Counted from the stretch's first letter, positions 49,365-58,667 are shown. The stretch is 64,000 nt of DNA from Pseudomonas ceruminis (GCF_021602025.1 NZ_BQHW01000012.1:1-64000), one strand, 5' to 3'. A program made the numbers and translations. The notes: generated by a model from the letters alone, not told the origin.

Positions 49365-49380
49365 TGGCTCGCTTCCTGCA
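49365..49380 (+). promoter_or_regulatory. Sigma-54 promoter of eat
   Basis: TGGCTCGCTTCCTGCA matches the consensus TGGCACGNNNNTTGCA at all but two fixed positions, with GG-N10-GC spacing. Transcription would start near 49391. A GGCCGGAA/TTCCGGCC hairpin (49396-49414) then lies at the 5' end of the message. Confidence 0.78.
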
Positions 49381-49417
49381 GTACCCATCACCATTGGCCG
49401 GAACCCTTCCGGCCACC

Positions 49418-49425
49418 AAGAAAAA
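49418..49425 (+). promoter_or_regulatory. Crc/Hfq-type motif before eat
   Basis: AAGAAAAA fits AAnAAnAA and lies just upstream of the AGGTGAA ribosome binding site of eat. It supports catabolite repression of the transporter by Hfq/Crc (inference). Confidence 0.45.
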
Positions 49426-49439
49426 GAACAGGTGAAACT

Positions 49440-50888
49440 ATGCCAAGCGATCAATCCGCCGGCGCGCCGGCAGGTTCTTCCGTCGATTTCGAAAAGGTCG
49501 GCTCGGACTACTTCCAGCAACGTGAATTGAAAAAAGGCGCCGCAGGCTGGGTGCTGCTGGTGGGTCTGGGCGTGGCCTACGTGATTTCCGGCGACTACGC
49601 CGGCTGGAACTTCGGCCTGGCCCAGGGCGGTTGGGGCGGCATGTTCCTCGCCACGCTACTGATGGCCACCATGTACCTGTGCATGTGCTTCTCGCTGGCC
49701 GAACTGTCGTCGATGATCCCGACCGCCGGCGGCGGCTATGGCTTTGCCCGCAGCGCTTTCGGCCCCTGGGGCGGCTTTCTCACCGGCACGGCGATCCTCA
49801 TTGAATACGCCATCGCACCCGCGGCCATCGCGGTGTTCATCGGTGCCTACTGCCAGTCATTGTTCGGCATCGGCGGCTGGATGATCTACCTGGCGTTCTA
49901 CATCGTGTTCATCGGTATCCACATCTTCGGGGTCGGTGAGGCGTTGAAACTGATGTTCATCATCACCGCCATCGCTGCCATTGCCCTGGCTGTGTTCCTG
50001 GTGAGCATGGTGCCCCATTTTGATGCAGCCAACCTGTTCGACATTGCCAAGACCGACGCGGTCGGCGCCAGCAGTTTCCTGCCATTCGGCTACGTCGGCG
50101 TGTGGGCGGCAATCCCCTATGCGATCTGGTTCTTCCTGGCGGTCGAAGGCGTGCCCCTGGCGGCCGAGGAAACCAAGAACCCCAAGCGCGACCTGCCGCG
50201 CGGCCTGATCGGCGCAATGCTGGTGCTGCTCGCCTTCGCCTTGCTGATTCTGGTGGTCGGCCCCGGCGGCGCAGGCTCTGAAGCACTCAAGGCCTCGGGC
50301 AACCCGCTGGTCGAAGCGCTGGCCAAGGCCTACGGCGGCTCCACCTGGATGGGCAGCTTCGTCAACCTGGTGGGCCTGGCCGGGCTTATCGCCAGCTTTT
50401 TCTCGATCATCTATGCCTACTCGCGGCAAATCTTCGCCCTTTCGCGTGCCGGCTACCTGCCGCGCAAGTTGTCCGAAACCAACAAGAGCAAAGCCCCCGT
50501 GCTGGCGCTGGTCATCCCCGGCATCATCGGCTTTGCGCTGTCGTTGACCGGCCAAGGTGACCTGCTGATCCTAGTAGCCGTGTTCGGCGCCACCCTGTCC
50601 TACGTGCTGATGATGGCTGCTCACATCACCCTGCGCATCCGTCGGCCTAAAATGGAACGCCCATACCGCACGCCAGGCGGTATCTTCACCTCGGGCGTTG
50701 CTCTGGTGCTCGCCTGCATCGCCGTGGTCGCAGGCTTCCTGGTCGACCCACGGGTGGTCATTGGCGCCGCCGTGATCTATGCCGTATTGATTGCCTACTT
50801 TGCGTTCTACAGCCGCCACCATCTGGTGGCAGGCACACCGGAAGAGGAATTCGCTGCGATCCAGCAGGCCGAAGAGGCCTTGCACTGA
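49440..50888 (+). CDS. eat: Ethanolamine permease
   Basis: An amino acid-polyamine-organocation family transporter of 482 residues with about twelve membrane segments. The start region (RELKKGAAGWVLLVGLGVAYVISGDYAGWNFGL) and SLAELSSMIPTAGGGYGFARSAFGPWGG are typical of the Eat ethanolamine permease. Its place between the aldehyde dehydrogenase and eutB supports the substrate. It has its own sigma-54 promoter. eutB follows after 49 bases. Confidence 0.92.
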   Translation: MPSDQSAGAPAGSSVDFEKVGSDYFQQRELKKGAAGWVLLVGLGVAYVISGDYAGWNFGLAQGGWGGMFLATLLMATMYLCMCFSLAELSSMIPTAGGGYGFARSAFGPWGGFLTGTAILIEYAIAPAAIAVFIGAYCQSLFGIGGWMIYLAFYIVFIGIHIFGVGEALKLMFIITAIAAIALAVFLVSMVPHFDAANLFDIAKTDAVGASSFLPFGYVGVWAAIPYAIWFFLAVEGVPLAAEETKNPKRDLPRGLIGAMLVLLAFALLILVVGPGGAGSEALKASGNPLVEALAKAYGGSTWMGSFVNLVGLAGLIASFFSIIYAYSRQIFALSRAGYLPRKLSETNKSKAPVLALVIPGIIGFALSLTGQGDLLILVAVFGATLSYVLMMAAHITLRIRRPKMERPYRTPGGIFTSGVALVLACIAVVAGFLVDPRVVIGAAVIYAVLIAYFAFYSRHHLVAGTPEEEFAAIQQAEEALH

Positions 50889-50937
50889 TTGCCGACACCC
50901 GCCGCGGGCCAGGCCTGCGGCGCTCTGGAGATTCTGT

Positions 50938-52332
50938 ATGGCAAGTTTCGTACACACGGTTGGCCACCTGGTCTACCGCTTCGACAGCCTCAAGGACGTG
51001 CTGGCCAAGGCCAGCCCCGCGCGTTCAGGGGATTACCTGGCAGGGGTTGCTGCCGCCAACGACGGGGAACGGGTCGCCGCGCAAATGGCCCTGGCCAACA
51101 TTCCGCTCAGCCATTTTCTCAGTGAAGCGCTGATCCCTTACGAGCAGGACGAGGTCACCCGCCTGATCATCGACACCCACGACGCCCAGGCCTTTGCCCC
51201 GGTCAGCCACCTCACCGTCGGCGGCCTGCGCGACTGGCTGCTCAGCGATGAAGCCACCGAGGCCAGCCTGCGCGCCCTGGCGCCGGGGCTCACCCCGGAA
51301 ATGGCCGCCGCCGTGTCGAAGATCATGCGCGTGCAGGACCTGGTGCTGGTCGCGCAGAAAATCCGTGTAGTGACCCGTTTTCGCGGCACCATGGGGCTGC
51401 GTGGGCGCCTGTCGACACGCCTGCAGCCCAACCACCCCACGGATGAACCGGCCGGGATTGCCGCCAGCATCCTCGACGGCCTGCTGTACGGTAACGGCGA
51501 TGCCATGATCGGCATCAACCCGGCCACCGACAGCATCGCCTCGATCTGCGCCCTGCTGGAGATGCTCGACGCCATTATCCAACGCTATGACATCCCTACC
51601 CAGGCCTGCGTGCTGACCCACGTCACCACGTCGATCGAGGCCATCAACCGTGGCGTGCCGCTGGACCTGGTGTTCCAGTCGATCGCCGGAACCGAGGCCG
51701 CCAACGCCGGCTTCGGTATCAACCTGAACGTGCTGCAGGAAGGCTATGAGGCGGGCTTGTCGCTCAAGCGCGGCACCCTGGGGCAGAACCTCATGTACTT
51801 CGAGACCGGCCAGGGCAGCGCCCTGTCGGCCAATGCCCACCACGGCGTCGACCAGCAGACCTGCGAAACCCGCGCCTATGCCATGGCACGCCATTTCAAG
51901 CCGTTCTTGGTCAACACGGTGGTCGGGTTCATCGGCCCCGAGTACCTGTACAACGGCAAGCAGATCATCCGCGCAGGCCTGGAAGACCACTTCTGCGGCA
52001 AGCTGCTGGGCGTGCCGATGGGTTGCGATATCTGCTACACCAACCACGCCGAGGCTGACCAGGATGACATGGACACCCTGCTGACCCTGCTGGGTGTGGC
52101 CGGGATCAACTTCATCATGGGCATCCCCGGCTCCGACGACATCATGCTCAACTACCAGACCACCTCGTTCCATGATGCGCTGTACGCGCGCCAGACCCTG
52201 GGCCTCAAGCCCGGGCCGGAGTTCGAGGCATGGCTGGAGCGCACAGGCATCTTCACCCAGGCCGATGGCCGAGTGCGCTTCGGCGACAACCTGCCGCACG
52301 CGTTCCGCCAAGCCTTGGCGCAACTGGCTTAG
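50938..52332 (+). CDS. eutB: Ethanolamine ammonia-lyase, large subunit
   Basis: The catalytic subunit of the adenosylcobalamin-dependent enzyme that splits ethanolamine to acetaldehyde and ammonia. It is 464 residues, the standard length. Family signatures: [56 protein letters not shown] and [19 protein letters not shown]. The ATG at 50938 has TGGAG eight bases upstream. It forms a complex with EutC, encoded eight bases downstream. No reactivase gene eutA is visible. Confidence 0.97.
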   Translation: MASFVHTVGHLVYRFDSLKDVLAKASPARSGDYLAGVAAANDGERVAAQMALANIPLSHFLSEALIPYEQDEVTRLIIDTHDAQAFAPVSHLTVGGLRDWLLSDEATEASLRALAPGLTPEMAAAVSKIMRVQDLVLVAQKIRVVTRFRGTMGLRGRLSTRLQPNHPTDEPAGIAASILDGLLYGNGDAMIGINPATDSIASICALLEMLDAIIQRYDIPTQACVLTHVTTSIEAINRGVPLDLVFQSIAGTEAANAGFGINLNVLQEGYEAGLSLKRGTLGQNLMYFETGQGSALSANAHHGVDQQTCETRAYAMARHFKPFLVNTVVGFIGPEYLYNGKQIIRAGLEDHFCGKLLGVPMGCDICYTNHAEADQDDMDTLLTLLGVAGINFIMGIPGSDDIMLNYQTTSFHDALYARQTLGLKPGPEFEAWLERTGIFTQADGRVRFGDNLPHAFRQALAQLA

Positions 52333-52340
52333 AGGTGACC

Positions 52341-53159
52341 ATGGACCATCGCACGCCCACCCCCGAGAACCCCTGGCTGGCCCTGCGCAGCCTGACCCCG
52401 GCCCGCATCGCCCTGGGCCGCAGCGGGATCAGCCTGCCGACCGGCGCGCAGCTGGATTTTCAGTTCGCCCATGCCCAGGCCCGCGACGCCGTACACCTGG
52501 CCTTCGACCACACTGCCCTGGCCGAGCAATTGAAGGGCCGCGGGCGCGACAGCCTGGTGCTGCACAGCGCCGCCAGCGACCGTCATCAATATCTGCAACG
52601 CCCTGACTTGGGCAGGCGCCTGAACGAAGACTCGGCCGAGCAGTTGCGCCAACACGCCCAGGCCAACCCGGGCGGAGTCGACCTGGCCATCGTCGTTGCC
52701 GATGGCCTTTCGGCCCTGGCCGTACATCGCCATACCCTGCCGTTCCTGGCCCGTTTCGATGAGCAAGCCGCCGCCGATGGCTGGAGCAGCGCACCGGTGG
52801 TGTTGGTGGAGCAGGGCCGAGTGGCCGTGGCCGACGAAGTGGGCCAACTGCTTGGCGCGCGCATGACCGTGATGTTGATTGGCGAACGCCCGGGGTTGAG
52901 CTCCCCTGACAGCCTGGGCCTGTATTTCACCTACGGGCCACGGGTCGGCCTGACGGACGCCTACCGCAACTGCATTTCCAACGTCCGCTTGGAAGGCCTC
53001 AGCTACGGCATGGCGGCCCATCGCCTGCTCTACCTGATGCGCGAGGCCTGCCGCCGGCAGCTGTCGGGCGTGAACCTGAAGGACGAAGCAGAAGTCCACG
53101 CCATCGACAGTGAGCACACGCCAAATCAGAAAGGAAACTTCCTGCTCGGTGAAGGTTAA
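52341..53159 (+). CDS. eutC: Ethanolamine ammonia-lyase, small subunit
   Basis: The cobalamin-binding partner of EutB, 272 residues. Motifs are [82 protein letters not shown] and [24 protein letters not shown] lies five bases upstream of the ATG. It ends the exaC-eat-eutB-eutC group. There is no N-terminal microcompartment-targeting extension and no shell genes nearby. Confidence 0.97.
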   Translation: MDHRTPTPENPWLALRSLTPARIALGRSGISLPTGAQLDFQFAHAQARDAVHLAFDHTALAEQLKGRGRDSLVLHSAASDRHQYLQRPDLGRRLNEDSAEQLRQHAQANPGGVDLAIVVADGLSALAVHRHTLPFLARFDEQAAADGWSSAPVVLVEQGRVAVADEVGQLLGARMTVMLIGERPGLSSPDSLGLYFTYGPRVGLTDAYRNCISNVRLEGLSYGMAAHRLLYLMREACRRQLSGVNLKDEAEVHAIDSEHTPNQKGNFLLGEG

Positions 53160-53265
53160 GCACATGTCACGGAAGGCGGATTGCGCTTCAGGCCGGCTTT
53201 GGGCAGCATGCCCTGAACGCTGCTGGCATTCCGCTGTTTCCCCAAATGGACTCTGAGGACCGCAC

Positions 53266-53724
53266 ATGCGCATCATCAAGGCAAGCCTGCAACACCTCGA
53301 CCTGCTCACCCCGCTGTTCGTCAGATACCGGGAGTTCTACGGGCAGTTGCCCTACCCGGACAGCTCGCGCAGCTTTCTGGAAAAGCGCTTGAAACGCGAC
53401 GAGTCCGTCATCTACCTGGCGCTGCCGGATGATGACGACAACAAGTTGCTGGGCTTCTGCCAGTTGTATCCAAGTTTTTCGTCGCTGTCGCTCAAGCGGG
53501 TATGGATCCTCAATGACATCTACGTGGCCGAAGACTCGCGGCGCATGCTGGTGGCCGACCACCTGATGCGCGAAGCCAAGAAAATGGCCCGGGACACCAA
53601 TGCCGTAAGGATGCGGGTTTCAACCAGTGCCAACAATGAGGTGGCGCAGAAGACCTATGAATCCATCGGCTTTCGCAAGGACACCGAATTCGAGAGCTAC
53701 ATCCTGCCGATCAGCCAGGACTGA
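53266..53724 (+). CDS. GNAT-family N-acetyltransferase
   Basis: A 152-residue acetyl-CoA-dependent transferase. The acceptor side is LTPLFVRYREFYGQLPY, and the acetyl-CoA loop is EDSRRMLVADHLMREAKKMARDTNAVRMRVSTSANNEVAQKTYESIGF. The substrate is unknown. GAGGACCGCAC precedes the ATG. It lies about 100 bases after eutC, as in P. aeruginosa, and is probably separate from the ethanolamine genes in function. Confidence 0.88.
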   Translation: MRIIKASLQHLDLLTPLFVRYREFYGQLPYPDSSRSFLEKRLKRDESVIYLALPDDDDNKLLGFCQLYPSFSSLSLKRVWILNDIYVAEDSRRMLVADHLMREAKKMARDTNAVRMRVSTSANNEVAQKTYESIGFRKDTEFESYILPISQD

Positions 53725-53732
53725 CTTGGGCC

Positions 53733-53764
53733 GGCCTCTTCGCACAAAACGCCGCGAAGGGGCC
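53733..53764. repeat. REP-like hairpin after the GNAT gene
   Basis: GGCCTCTTCGC (53733-53743) pairs with GCGAAGGGGCC (53754-53764) with one mismatch. The arm matches the P. putida REP head CCGGCCTCTTCGC. It follows the stop by nine bases and may act as a terminator. Confidence 0.6.
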
Positions 53765-53916
53765 AGCACCGGCAGCTTCCGGTAACCCCCCGCTACAAAC
53801 TCCCCGGGCATGATTCCGACTTAGTCGTATAATGCCTGCTCCTGACATGTGTGAAAATTTACCCTCCCGCAGGTCCCCGAGCCCGTAGCTGCGGGTCAAG
53901 AACACAGGTGCTGTAC

Positions 53917-54564
53917 ATGGATTTCAACCCGCTGGACCTTATCCTGCATCTCGATGCTTACCTCGATCTGCTGGTCGCCAACTACGGCCCCTGGATCTAC
54001 GCCATCCTGTTTACCGTGATCTTCTGTGAAACCGGCCTGGTGGTAATGCCGTTCCTGCCTGGTGATTCCCTGCTGTTCATCGCCGGCGCCGTGGCTGCCG
54101 GTGGCGGCATGGACCCGGTGCTGCTGGCAGGCCTGCTGATGGTCGCGGCGATCCTGGGCGACAGTACCAACTACGTGATCGGGCGAACGGCGGGCGAACG
54201 GCTGTTCAACAACCCCAATTCGAAAATCTTCCGCCGCGACTACCTGCAGCGCACCCACGAGTTCTATGAACGCCATGGCGGCAAGACCGTGACCCTGGCG
54301 CGCTTCCTGCCGATCCTGCGCACCTTCGCGCCGTTCGTTGCCGGCATCGCCCACATGCATTACCCACGCTTCCTGGCGTTCAGCGTCGCCGGTACGCTGC
54401 TCTGGGTAGGCGGGCTGGTCACCCTCGGCTACTTCTTCGGCAATGTGCCCTTCATCAAGCAGCACCTCTCCCTGATGGTGCTCGGCATCATCTTCCTGTC
54501 GCTGGTACCGATGATCCTCGGCCTGCTGCGGGGCCGCCTGAGCCGCGCGGCCAAGGCGCACTGA
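53917..54564 (+). CDS. DedA-family membrane protein
   Basis: A 215-residue inner-membrane protein of the DedA/SNARE-associated family, members of which flip undecaprenyl phosphate or phospholipids. Motifs: FCETGLVVMPFLPGDSLLFIAGA (with the conserved Glu), ILGDSTNYVIGRTAGERLF and ARFLPILRTFAPFVAGIAHM (the conserved Arg pair). A -10 box TATAAT at about 53831 precedes it. The ATG at 53917 has CAGGTG upstream. It is a second DedA protein besides the fusion at 37 kb. Confidence 0.93.
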   Translation: MDFNPLDLILHLDAYLDLLVANYGPWIYAILFTVIFCETGLVVMPFLPGDSLLFIAGAVAAGGGMDPVLLAGLLMVAAILGDSTNYVIGRTAGERLFNNPNSKIFRRDYLQRTHEFYERHGGKTVTLARFLPILRTFAPFVAGIAHMHYPRFLAFSVAGTLLWVGGLVTLGYFFGNVPFIKQHLSLMVLGIIFLSLVPMILGLLRGRLSRAAKAH

Positions 54565-54573
54565 CCCAAGGGC

Positions 54574-55389
54574 ATGTGGTCCTTGAGCGCCTGGCGGCGC
54601 AAGCGCACCCTGGCGCGCTATCCGGTCGATGCACAGCAATGGCAGGCGGTTCGCCAACGCCTGCCAATGCTCGATGGCATCAGCGACGATGAAGACCGCT
54701 GGCTGCGCGAAGCCTGCATCCTGTTCCTGCTCGACAAGCACCTGACCACGCTGCCCGGCGTGGAGCTGGACGACGAGCAACGCCTGTTCCTCGCCGCCCA
54801 GGCCCAGCTGCCACTGCTGCACCTGGGCGAGCTGAACTGGTACCAGGGCTTTCACGAGATCATCCTCTACCCCGACGACTTCAAAAGCCCCCAGCGCCAC
54901 CGCGACGCCAGTGGCGTGGAACATGTATGGGACGGCGAGCACAGTGGCGAAGCCTGGCAGCAAGGGCCGGTGATCATGGCCTGGGCCGGGGTGCTGCACA
55001 GCGGCGGTTGGGAAGCCTACAACCTGGTGATCCACGAACTGGCGCATAAGCTCGACATGCTCAATGGCGATGCCAATGGCCTGCCTCCGCTGCACAGTGG
55101 CATGCACGTGGAGGAGTGGGCCAGCGCCATGCAGCAGGCCTATGACGACCTCAACCGTCAGCTTGACGCCAACCCTGACAGCGAAACCGCCATCGACCCT
55201 TACGCGGCCGAAAACCCGGCGGAATTCTTTGCCGTCACCAGCGAGTACTTCTTCAGCGCCCCGGACCTGCTGCACCAGGCTTATCCACAGGTGTACCGGC
55301 AGTTGTCGCTGTTCTACCGGCAAGACCCGCTGGCCCGCCTTGCCAAGCTGCAGGCCGAGCACCCGGACTACCGCGAAAGCCACGCCTGA
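54574..55389 (+). CDS. mtfA: MtfA-like zinc metallopeptidase (M90)
   Basis: A 271-residue cytoplasmic metallopeptidase. The zinc site is HELAHKLDMLNG, with the third ligand probably the glutamate in ENPAEFFAVTSEYFF. E. coli MtfA binds the glucose-PTS repressor Mlc; whether that applies here is unknown, since Pseudomonas lacks that PTS. It starts nine bases after the DedA gene. Confidence 0.88.
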   Translation: MWSLSAWRRKRTLARYPVDAQQWQAVRQRLPMLDGISDDEDRWLREACILFLLDKHLTTLPGVELDDEQRLFLAAQAQLPLLHLGELNWYQGFHEIILYPDDFKSPQRHRDASGVEHVWDGEHSGEAWQQGPVIMAWAGVLHSGGWEAYNLVIHELAHKLDMLNGDANGLPPLHSGMHVEEWASAMQQAYDDLNRQLDANPDSETAIDPYAAENPAEFFAVTSEYFFSAPDLLHQAYPQVYRQLSLFYRQDPLARLAKLQAEHPDYRESHA

Positions 55390-55437
55390 TGCGCCCGCGC
55401 ATCTGGTCGGGCGTGGCATGCCCTGGCGGAATGTGCC

Positions 55438-55443
55438 TATAAT
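55438..55443 (+). promoter_or_regulatory. -10 box of ppa
   Basis: A perfect TATAAT lies 39 bases upstream of the ppa start codon. The -35 is weak (TGGCAT at 55414-55419, 18-base spacing). Confidence 0.5.
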
Positions 55444-55482
55444 CGCCGCCACTTTTTTGATCAAACACGGGGGCACTGCCCA

Positions 55483-56010
55483 ATGAGCTACAGCAAGATT
55501 CCGGCAGGCAAAGACCTGCCGAACGACATCTACGTCGCCATCGAGATCCCGGCCAACCACGCGCCGATCAAATACGAGATCGACAAGGACAGCGACACCC
55601 TGTTCGTCGACCGTTTCATGGCTACCCCTATGTTCTACCCGGCCAACTATGGCTTCATCCCGAACACCCTGGCTGACGACGGTGATCCGCTGGACGTGCT
55701 GGTCGTTACCCCGTACCCGGTAGCGCCAGGTTCGGTCATCCGCGCCCGTCCGGTTGGCGTGCTGAACATGACTGACGACGGCGGCGGCGACGCCAAGGTC
55801 ATCGCGGTGCCACACGACAAGCTGTCGCAGCTGTACGTCGACGTGAAGGAATACACCGACCTGCCAGCCCTGCTGATCCAGCAGATCGAGCACTTCTTCG
55901 CGAACTACAAGGACCTCGAGAAGGGCAAGTGGGTCAAGATCGAAGGCTGGGACGGCGCCGACGCCGCCCGCGCCGCGATCACCAAATCGGTCGCCGCCTA
56001 CAAGGGCTGA
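55483..56010 (+). CDS. ppa: Inorganic pyrophosphatase
   Basis: Hydrolyses pyrophosphate released by biosynthesis. The 175-residue family I enzyme shows the active-site signature [10 protein letters not shown] with its three metal-binding aspartates, plus [38 protein letters not shown] and [11 protein letters not shown] strong terminator follows 20 bases after the stop. Confidence 0.98.
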   Translation: MSYSKIPAGKDLPNDIYVAIEIPANHAPIKYEIDKDSDTLFVDRFMATPMFYPANYGFIPNTLADDGDPLDVLVVTPYPVAPGSVIRARPVGVLNMTDDGGGDAKVIAVPHDKLSQLYVDVKEYTDLPALLIQQIEHFFANYKDLEKGKWVKIEGWDGADAARAAITKSVAAYKG

Positions 56011-56024
56011 TACTGGTTGGTTCG

Positions 56025-56054
56025 CAAAAAGCCCCGCTTGTTCGGGGCTTTTTT
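56025..56054 (+). terminator. Rho-independent terminator of ppa
   Basis: AGCCCCG (56030-56036) pairs with CGGGGCT (56043-56049), loop CTTGTT, followed by six T. The A tract on the left makes it bidirectional in principle. Confidence 0.92.
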
Positions 56055-56187
56055 GCGACCGCTGCTTAGGTAGTAAAAAACCCTACGCAGTCCTAATCCT
56101 GTGCCCTACACCCAGGCACTTTTCGCACAGAACGCGTCAACACCCGGTTCATATCCTTGCTAGCACTCGGCCGCTACACTCGGCCGC

Positions 56188-56889
56188 ATGAACACATCCG
56201 GTGACCGCCTCAAGGCCCTCCTTCACGAGTGTGGCCTGACCCCTTCCGACTTCGCCGCCCAGCGCGGGGTCACCCCTCAGCACGTCAACAACTGGTTCAA
56301 GCGCGGCATTCCCCTGGCTCGCCTCGATGAACTGGCCGACCTGTTCTGCGTGCACCGCCGCTGGCTGCGCAGCGGCGAAGGCCCCAAGCACCCCTGCTCG
56401 ATCCTGCGCACCTGCGCCACTCAGGTGGCATCGGGGGAGGCACCAACATCGCTGTGGAGCCACGATACCCAAGTGCTGCAAGTGCCCTATCACGAAGTGC
56501 GCGATGGCCAGCTCACGGTAATCGACGCCGTCTATCTGCGCCTTCCCGCCCAGGCGCTCAAGGCGCTGGGCGTTGCCGCACACCAGGCAGTCTGCCTGGC
56601 GATGCCCGCGGCCAACATGGCGCCCTGGATCCCCCGCGACGCGATGCTGGCCATCGACCTGAGCCAGACCCGCGTCATAGACGGTGAAACCTATGCCCTG
56701 CTGCACAATGGCCTGCTCAGGGTGAACAGCCTCAGCCTCGGGCACAACGGTACGTTGTGCTTGCATAGCTATGACCGGCGCAACTACACCGTGGAGCGCT
56801 TCACGCCCGCCCAGCGTCAGGCCGAACGCCTGAAAATACTCGGCTGGGTGTTTCACTGGTCACATTTCCGCCAGCAGCGCCCTGGCTGA
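56188..56889 (+). CDS. XRE-family regulator with degenerate S24-like domain
   Basis: A 233-residue protein. Residues 1-65 are a helix-turn-helix (LLHECGLTPSDFAAQRGVTPQHVNNWFKRG). The C-terminal 130 residues align in pattern with the LexA/CI S24 fold (ANMAPWIPRDAMLAIDLSQ...GETYALLHNGLLRVNSL), but the usual catalytic serine (GDSM) is asparagine and the lysine position looks like arginine. It is therefore probably a regulator that does not cleave itself. It stands alone between ppa and the iron genes; targets are unknown. Confidence 0.83.
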   Translation: MNTSGDRLKALLHECGLTPSDFAAQRGVTPQHVNNWFKRGIPLARLDELADLFCVHRRWLRSGEGPKHPCSILRTCATQVASGEAPTSLWSHDTQVLQVPYHEVRDGQLTVIDAVYLRLPAQALKALGVAAHQAVCLAMPAANMAPWIPRDAMLAIDLSQTRVIDGETYALLHNGLLRVNSLSLGHNGTLCLHSYDRRNYTVERFTPAQRQAERLKILGWVFHWSHFRQQRPG

Positions 56890-56946
56890 AACACCCTGTG
56901 CCATTTTTTGCTGGGCATCCTGGGCGAGCCCTTGTATGCTACGCGG

Positions 56947-57115
56947 CACATTCAGCCCCGCCCGGCGTAAGCCGCGCAGCAGAGGGCTCGGCAGCGGTCC
57001 ACACGATCGTTCGCCATCTCTTCAGGCCCTTGATGGCCACACAGTTAAGGCGGTTGCGGCTTACCATAAATTAGTCGGAAACGTCCCCGAGAAGCCGGCC
57101 ACAAGCCGGCTTTTT
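56947..57115 (+). ncRNA. Candidate small RNA upstream of the fecI-like gene
   Basis: The 318-base gap between the XRE gene and the sigma gene has a clear terminator and no credible ORF. GTAAGCCGC (56967-56975) is exactly complementary to GCGGCTTAC (57056-57064), which would close a long-range stem, and GGCC/GGCC lies within it. A TATGCT at 56935-56940 could be the -10 box, but no good -35 is visible. About 170 nucleotides. I cannot assign it to a known sRNA family. Confidence 0.5.
57092..57115 (+). terminator. Rho-independent terminator
   Basis: AAGCCGGC (57092-57099) and GCCGGCTT (57105-57112) form an 8-bp stem around CACAA, followed by TTTTT. It ends the proposed small RNA and lies 90 bases before the sigma-factor gene. 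Confidence 0.88.
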
Positions 57116-57167
57116 AATGCCTGAAATCCACGCAGAATGTCGTTTTGCCAGTCTCCGCGTAACATGT

Positions 57168-57186
57168 AATGATAATCCCTATCATT
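57168..57186 (+). promoter_or_regulatory. Fur box upstream of the fecI-like gene
   Basis: AATGATAATCCCTATCATT has perfect seven-base arms (AATGATA/TATCATT) and fits the Fur consensus well. It lies 22 bases before the chosen start of the sigma factor, so iron should repress the system. Confidence 0.88.
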
Positions 57187-57207
57187 AACGGGCGTAGACC
57201 TTCCTCC

Positions 57208-57714
57208 ATGGCCGCGACAGACAGCAGCGATACCCTTCATAGCCTTTATCGTGAAAACCATGGCTGGCTGCAGGCGTGGCTGCGCAGGCGCCTGGGCGAT
57301 CGTGAGCATGCCGCCGATGTCGCTCAGGATACGTTTGTGCGGCTGATGGTATCGGGGCGTTTGCCTGGCCCGCTGGAGAGTCGAAGTTACCTTGCGCAGA
57401 TCGCCCGTAACCTCGTGATCGACCAATGGCGGCGCCTGCGCATCGAACGCGCCTATCTGGAAAGCATCGCGCACTTGCCCGAGCCTGTGTCACCGTCGCT
57501 CGAAACCCGGGCGCTGATCCTTGAAACGCTGATGCAGATCGATGCGATGCTCGACCGCATGCCCGAGAACGTGCGCAAGGCGTTTTTGCTGTCGCAGTTC
57601 GAAGGCCTGAGTTACGCGCAGATTGCCGAGCGCCTTGGTGTCACGGTCAGCTCAGTGCAGAAGTACATGACCCAGGCGATTGTCGCCTGCTATCGCCTGG
57701 CCTACGAACCATGA
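57208..57714 (+). CDS. FecI-like ECF sigma factor (iron starvation)
   Basis: A 168-residue extracytoplasmic sigma factor. Region 2 is LYRENHGWLQAWLRRRLGDREHAADVAQDTFVRLM and region 4 is AFLLSQFEGLSYAQIAERLGVTVSSVQKYMTQA. It probably transcribes the downstream TonB-receptor gene when FecR relays siderophore binding. I use the ATG at 57208 because the earlier ATG at 57169 is inside the Fur box. It overlaps fecR in ATGA. Confidence 0.92.
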   Translation: MAATDSSDTLHSLYRENHGWLQAWLRRRLGDREHAADVAQDTFVRLMVSGRLPGPLESRSYLAQIARNLVIDQWRRLRIERAYLESIAHLPEPVSPSLETRALILETLMQIDAMLDRMPENVRKAFLLSQFEGLSYAQIAERLGVTVSSVQKYMTQAIVACYRLAYEP

Positions 57715-58667
57715 GCAGGCCGGCCGATGGCCCGATCGACGCCCTGATCGTCGAACAGGCCAGTGAGTGGATGATGCTGCACTGGGGCGGTGAGCTGGAC
57801 GCTGACCAGCGTCAGGCCTTCGCGGCCTGGCAGCACGCTCATCCTGAACATCGACGCGCCTGGCAGCGTTTACAGCAATTGCAGGAAACCTTCGGCGCGG
57901 TGCCGGTGGACTGTGCACGGGCGGTGCTGCGCGACAGGCCAGACCCCCAGCGACGCGCGGCCTTGAAGCAGCTCGGGCTACTGCTGGTCGCCGGCGGCGG
58001 TGCTTACCTGTTGCAGGACCAACTTCCCTGGCGTTCAACATTTGCCCAACACCGCACGGCCACCGGCGAAATCCGCCACATGGTCCTGAGCGACGGTACC
58101 CGGCTCGACCTCAATAGCAACAGCGCCATCGACCTTCGCTTCACTGCCCAGGAACGCCGGATCCGCCTGATCAGTGGCGAGATTCTGCTCACCAGCGGGC
58201 ACGACGAAAACCGCCCATTGATCGTGGAAACCGGCAATGGTGACGTGCAAGCGCTGGGGACGCAGTTTTCGGTGCGTGAAGTGAACGACGGCACCCAGGT
58301 GCAGTTGTATGACGGCCAACTGCGCATCAGCCCGCGCCATGGCCCGGCGGTGTACATGAACGCCGGTAATAGCCTGTGGTTCAGTGACGATGCCGTCAGC
58401 CCCATCCGCCCCGTGAACCCCAACAGCAGCAGTTGGAGCACAGGCCGTCTGATAGCCGAACGTCAACCGTTGGGCCACTTCCTGGCTGAGCTGGCACGTT
58501 ATCGGCCAGGCTGGATTCGTTGCGACGAGGCAGTTTCGAACCTGCTTCTGACCGGCGTGTTTCCGCTGGACGACACCGACACCGTGCTCAACGCCCTCGA
58601 GCGTACGTTGCCGGTGCGGGTCGAGTCCGTCACCCGCTACTGGGTGACGGTGAAACGCCGCGCCTGA
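57711..58667 (+). CDS. FecR-like anti-sigma regulator
   Basis: A 318-residue membrane regulator of the sigma factor. The cytoplasmic N-terminus (residues 1-85) has the DUF4880/FecR_N pattern (EQASEWMMLHWGGELDADQRQAFAAW). One membrane segment follows (QLGLLLVAGGGAYLL, about 92-106). The periplasmic FecR domain contains GEIRHMVLSDGTRLDLNSNSAID and a C-terminal STN-contacting part. The gene overlaps fecI by four bases. Confidence 0.92.
   Translation: MSRPADGPIDALIVEQASEWMMLHWGGELDADQRQAFAAWQHAHPEHRRAWQRLQQLQETFGAVPVDCARAVLRDRPDPQRRAALKQLGLLLVAGGGAYLLQDQLPWRSTFAQHRTATGEIRHMVLSDGTRLDLNSNSAIDLRFTAQERRIRLISGEILLTSGHDENRPLIVETGNGDVQALGTQFSVREVNDGTQVQLYDGQLRISPRHGPAVYMNAGNSLWFSDDAVSPIRPVNPNSSSWSTGRLIAERQPLGHFLAELARYRPGWIRCDEAVSNLLLTGVFPLDDTDTVLNALERTLPVRVESVTRYWVTVKRRA

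Noticed and set aside
53896-55893. A 665-codon minus-strand frame
   Set aside because: It is antisense to the DedA, MtfA-like and ppa genes, all of which have recognisable active-site motifs.
56936-57124. A 62-codon frame in the gap before the fecI-like gene
   Set aside because: It has no ribosome site, reads through the terminator stem and looks like shadow coding over a candidate sRNA.
57169-57207. Earlier start for the FecI-like sigma factor
   Set aside because: The ATG lies inside the Fur box, where the promoter should be, and the extra residues are not typical of the family.
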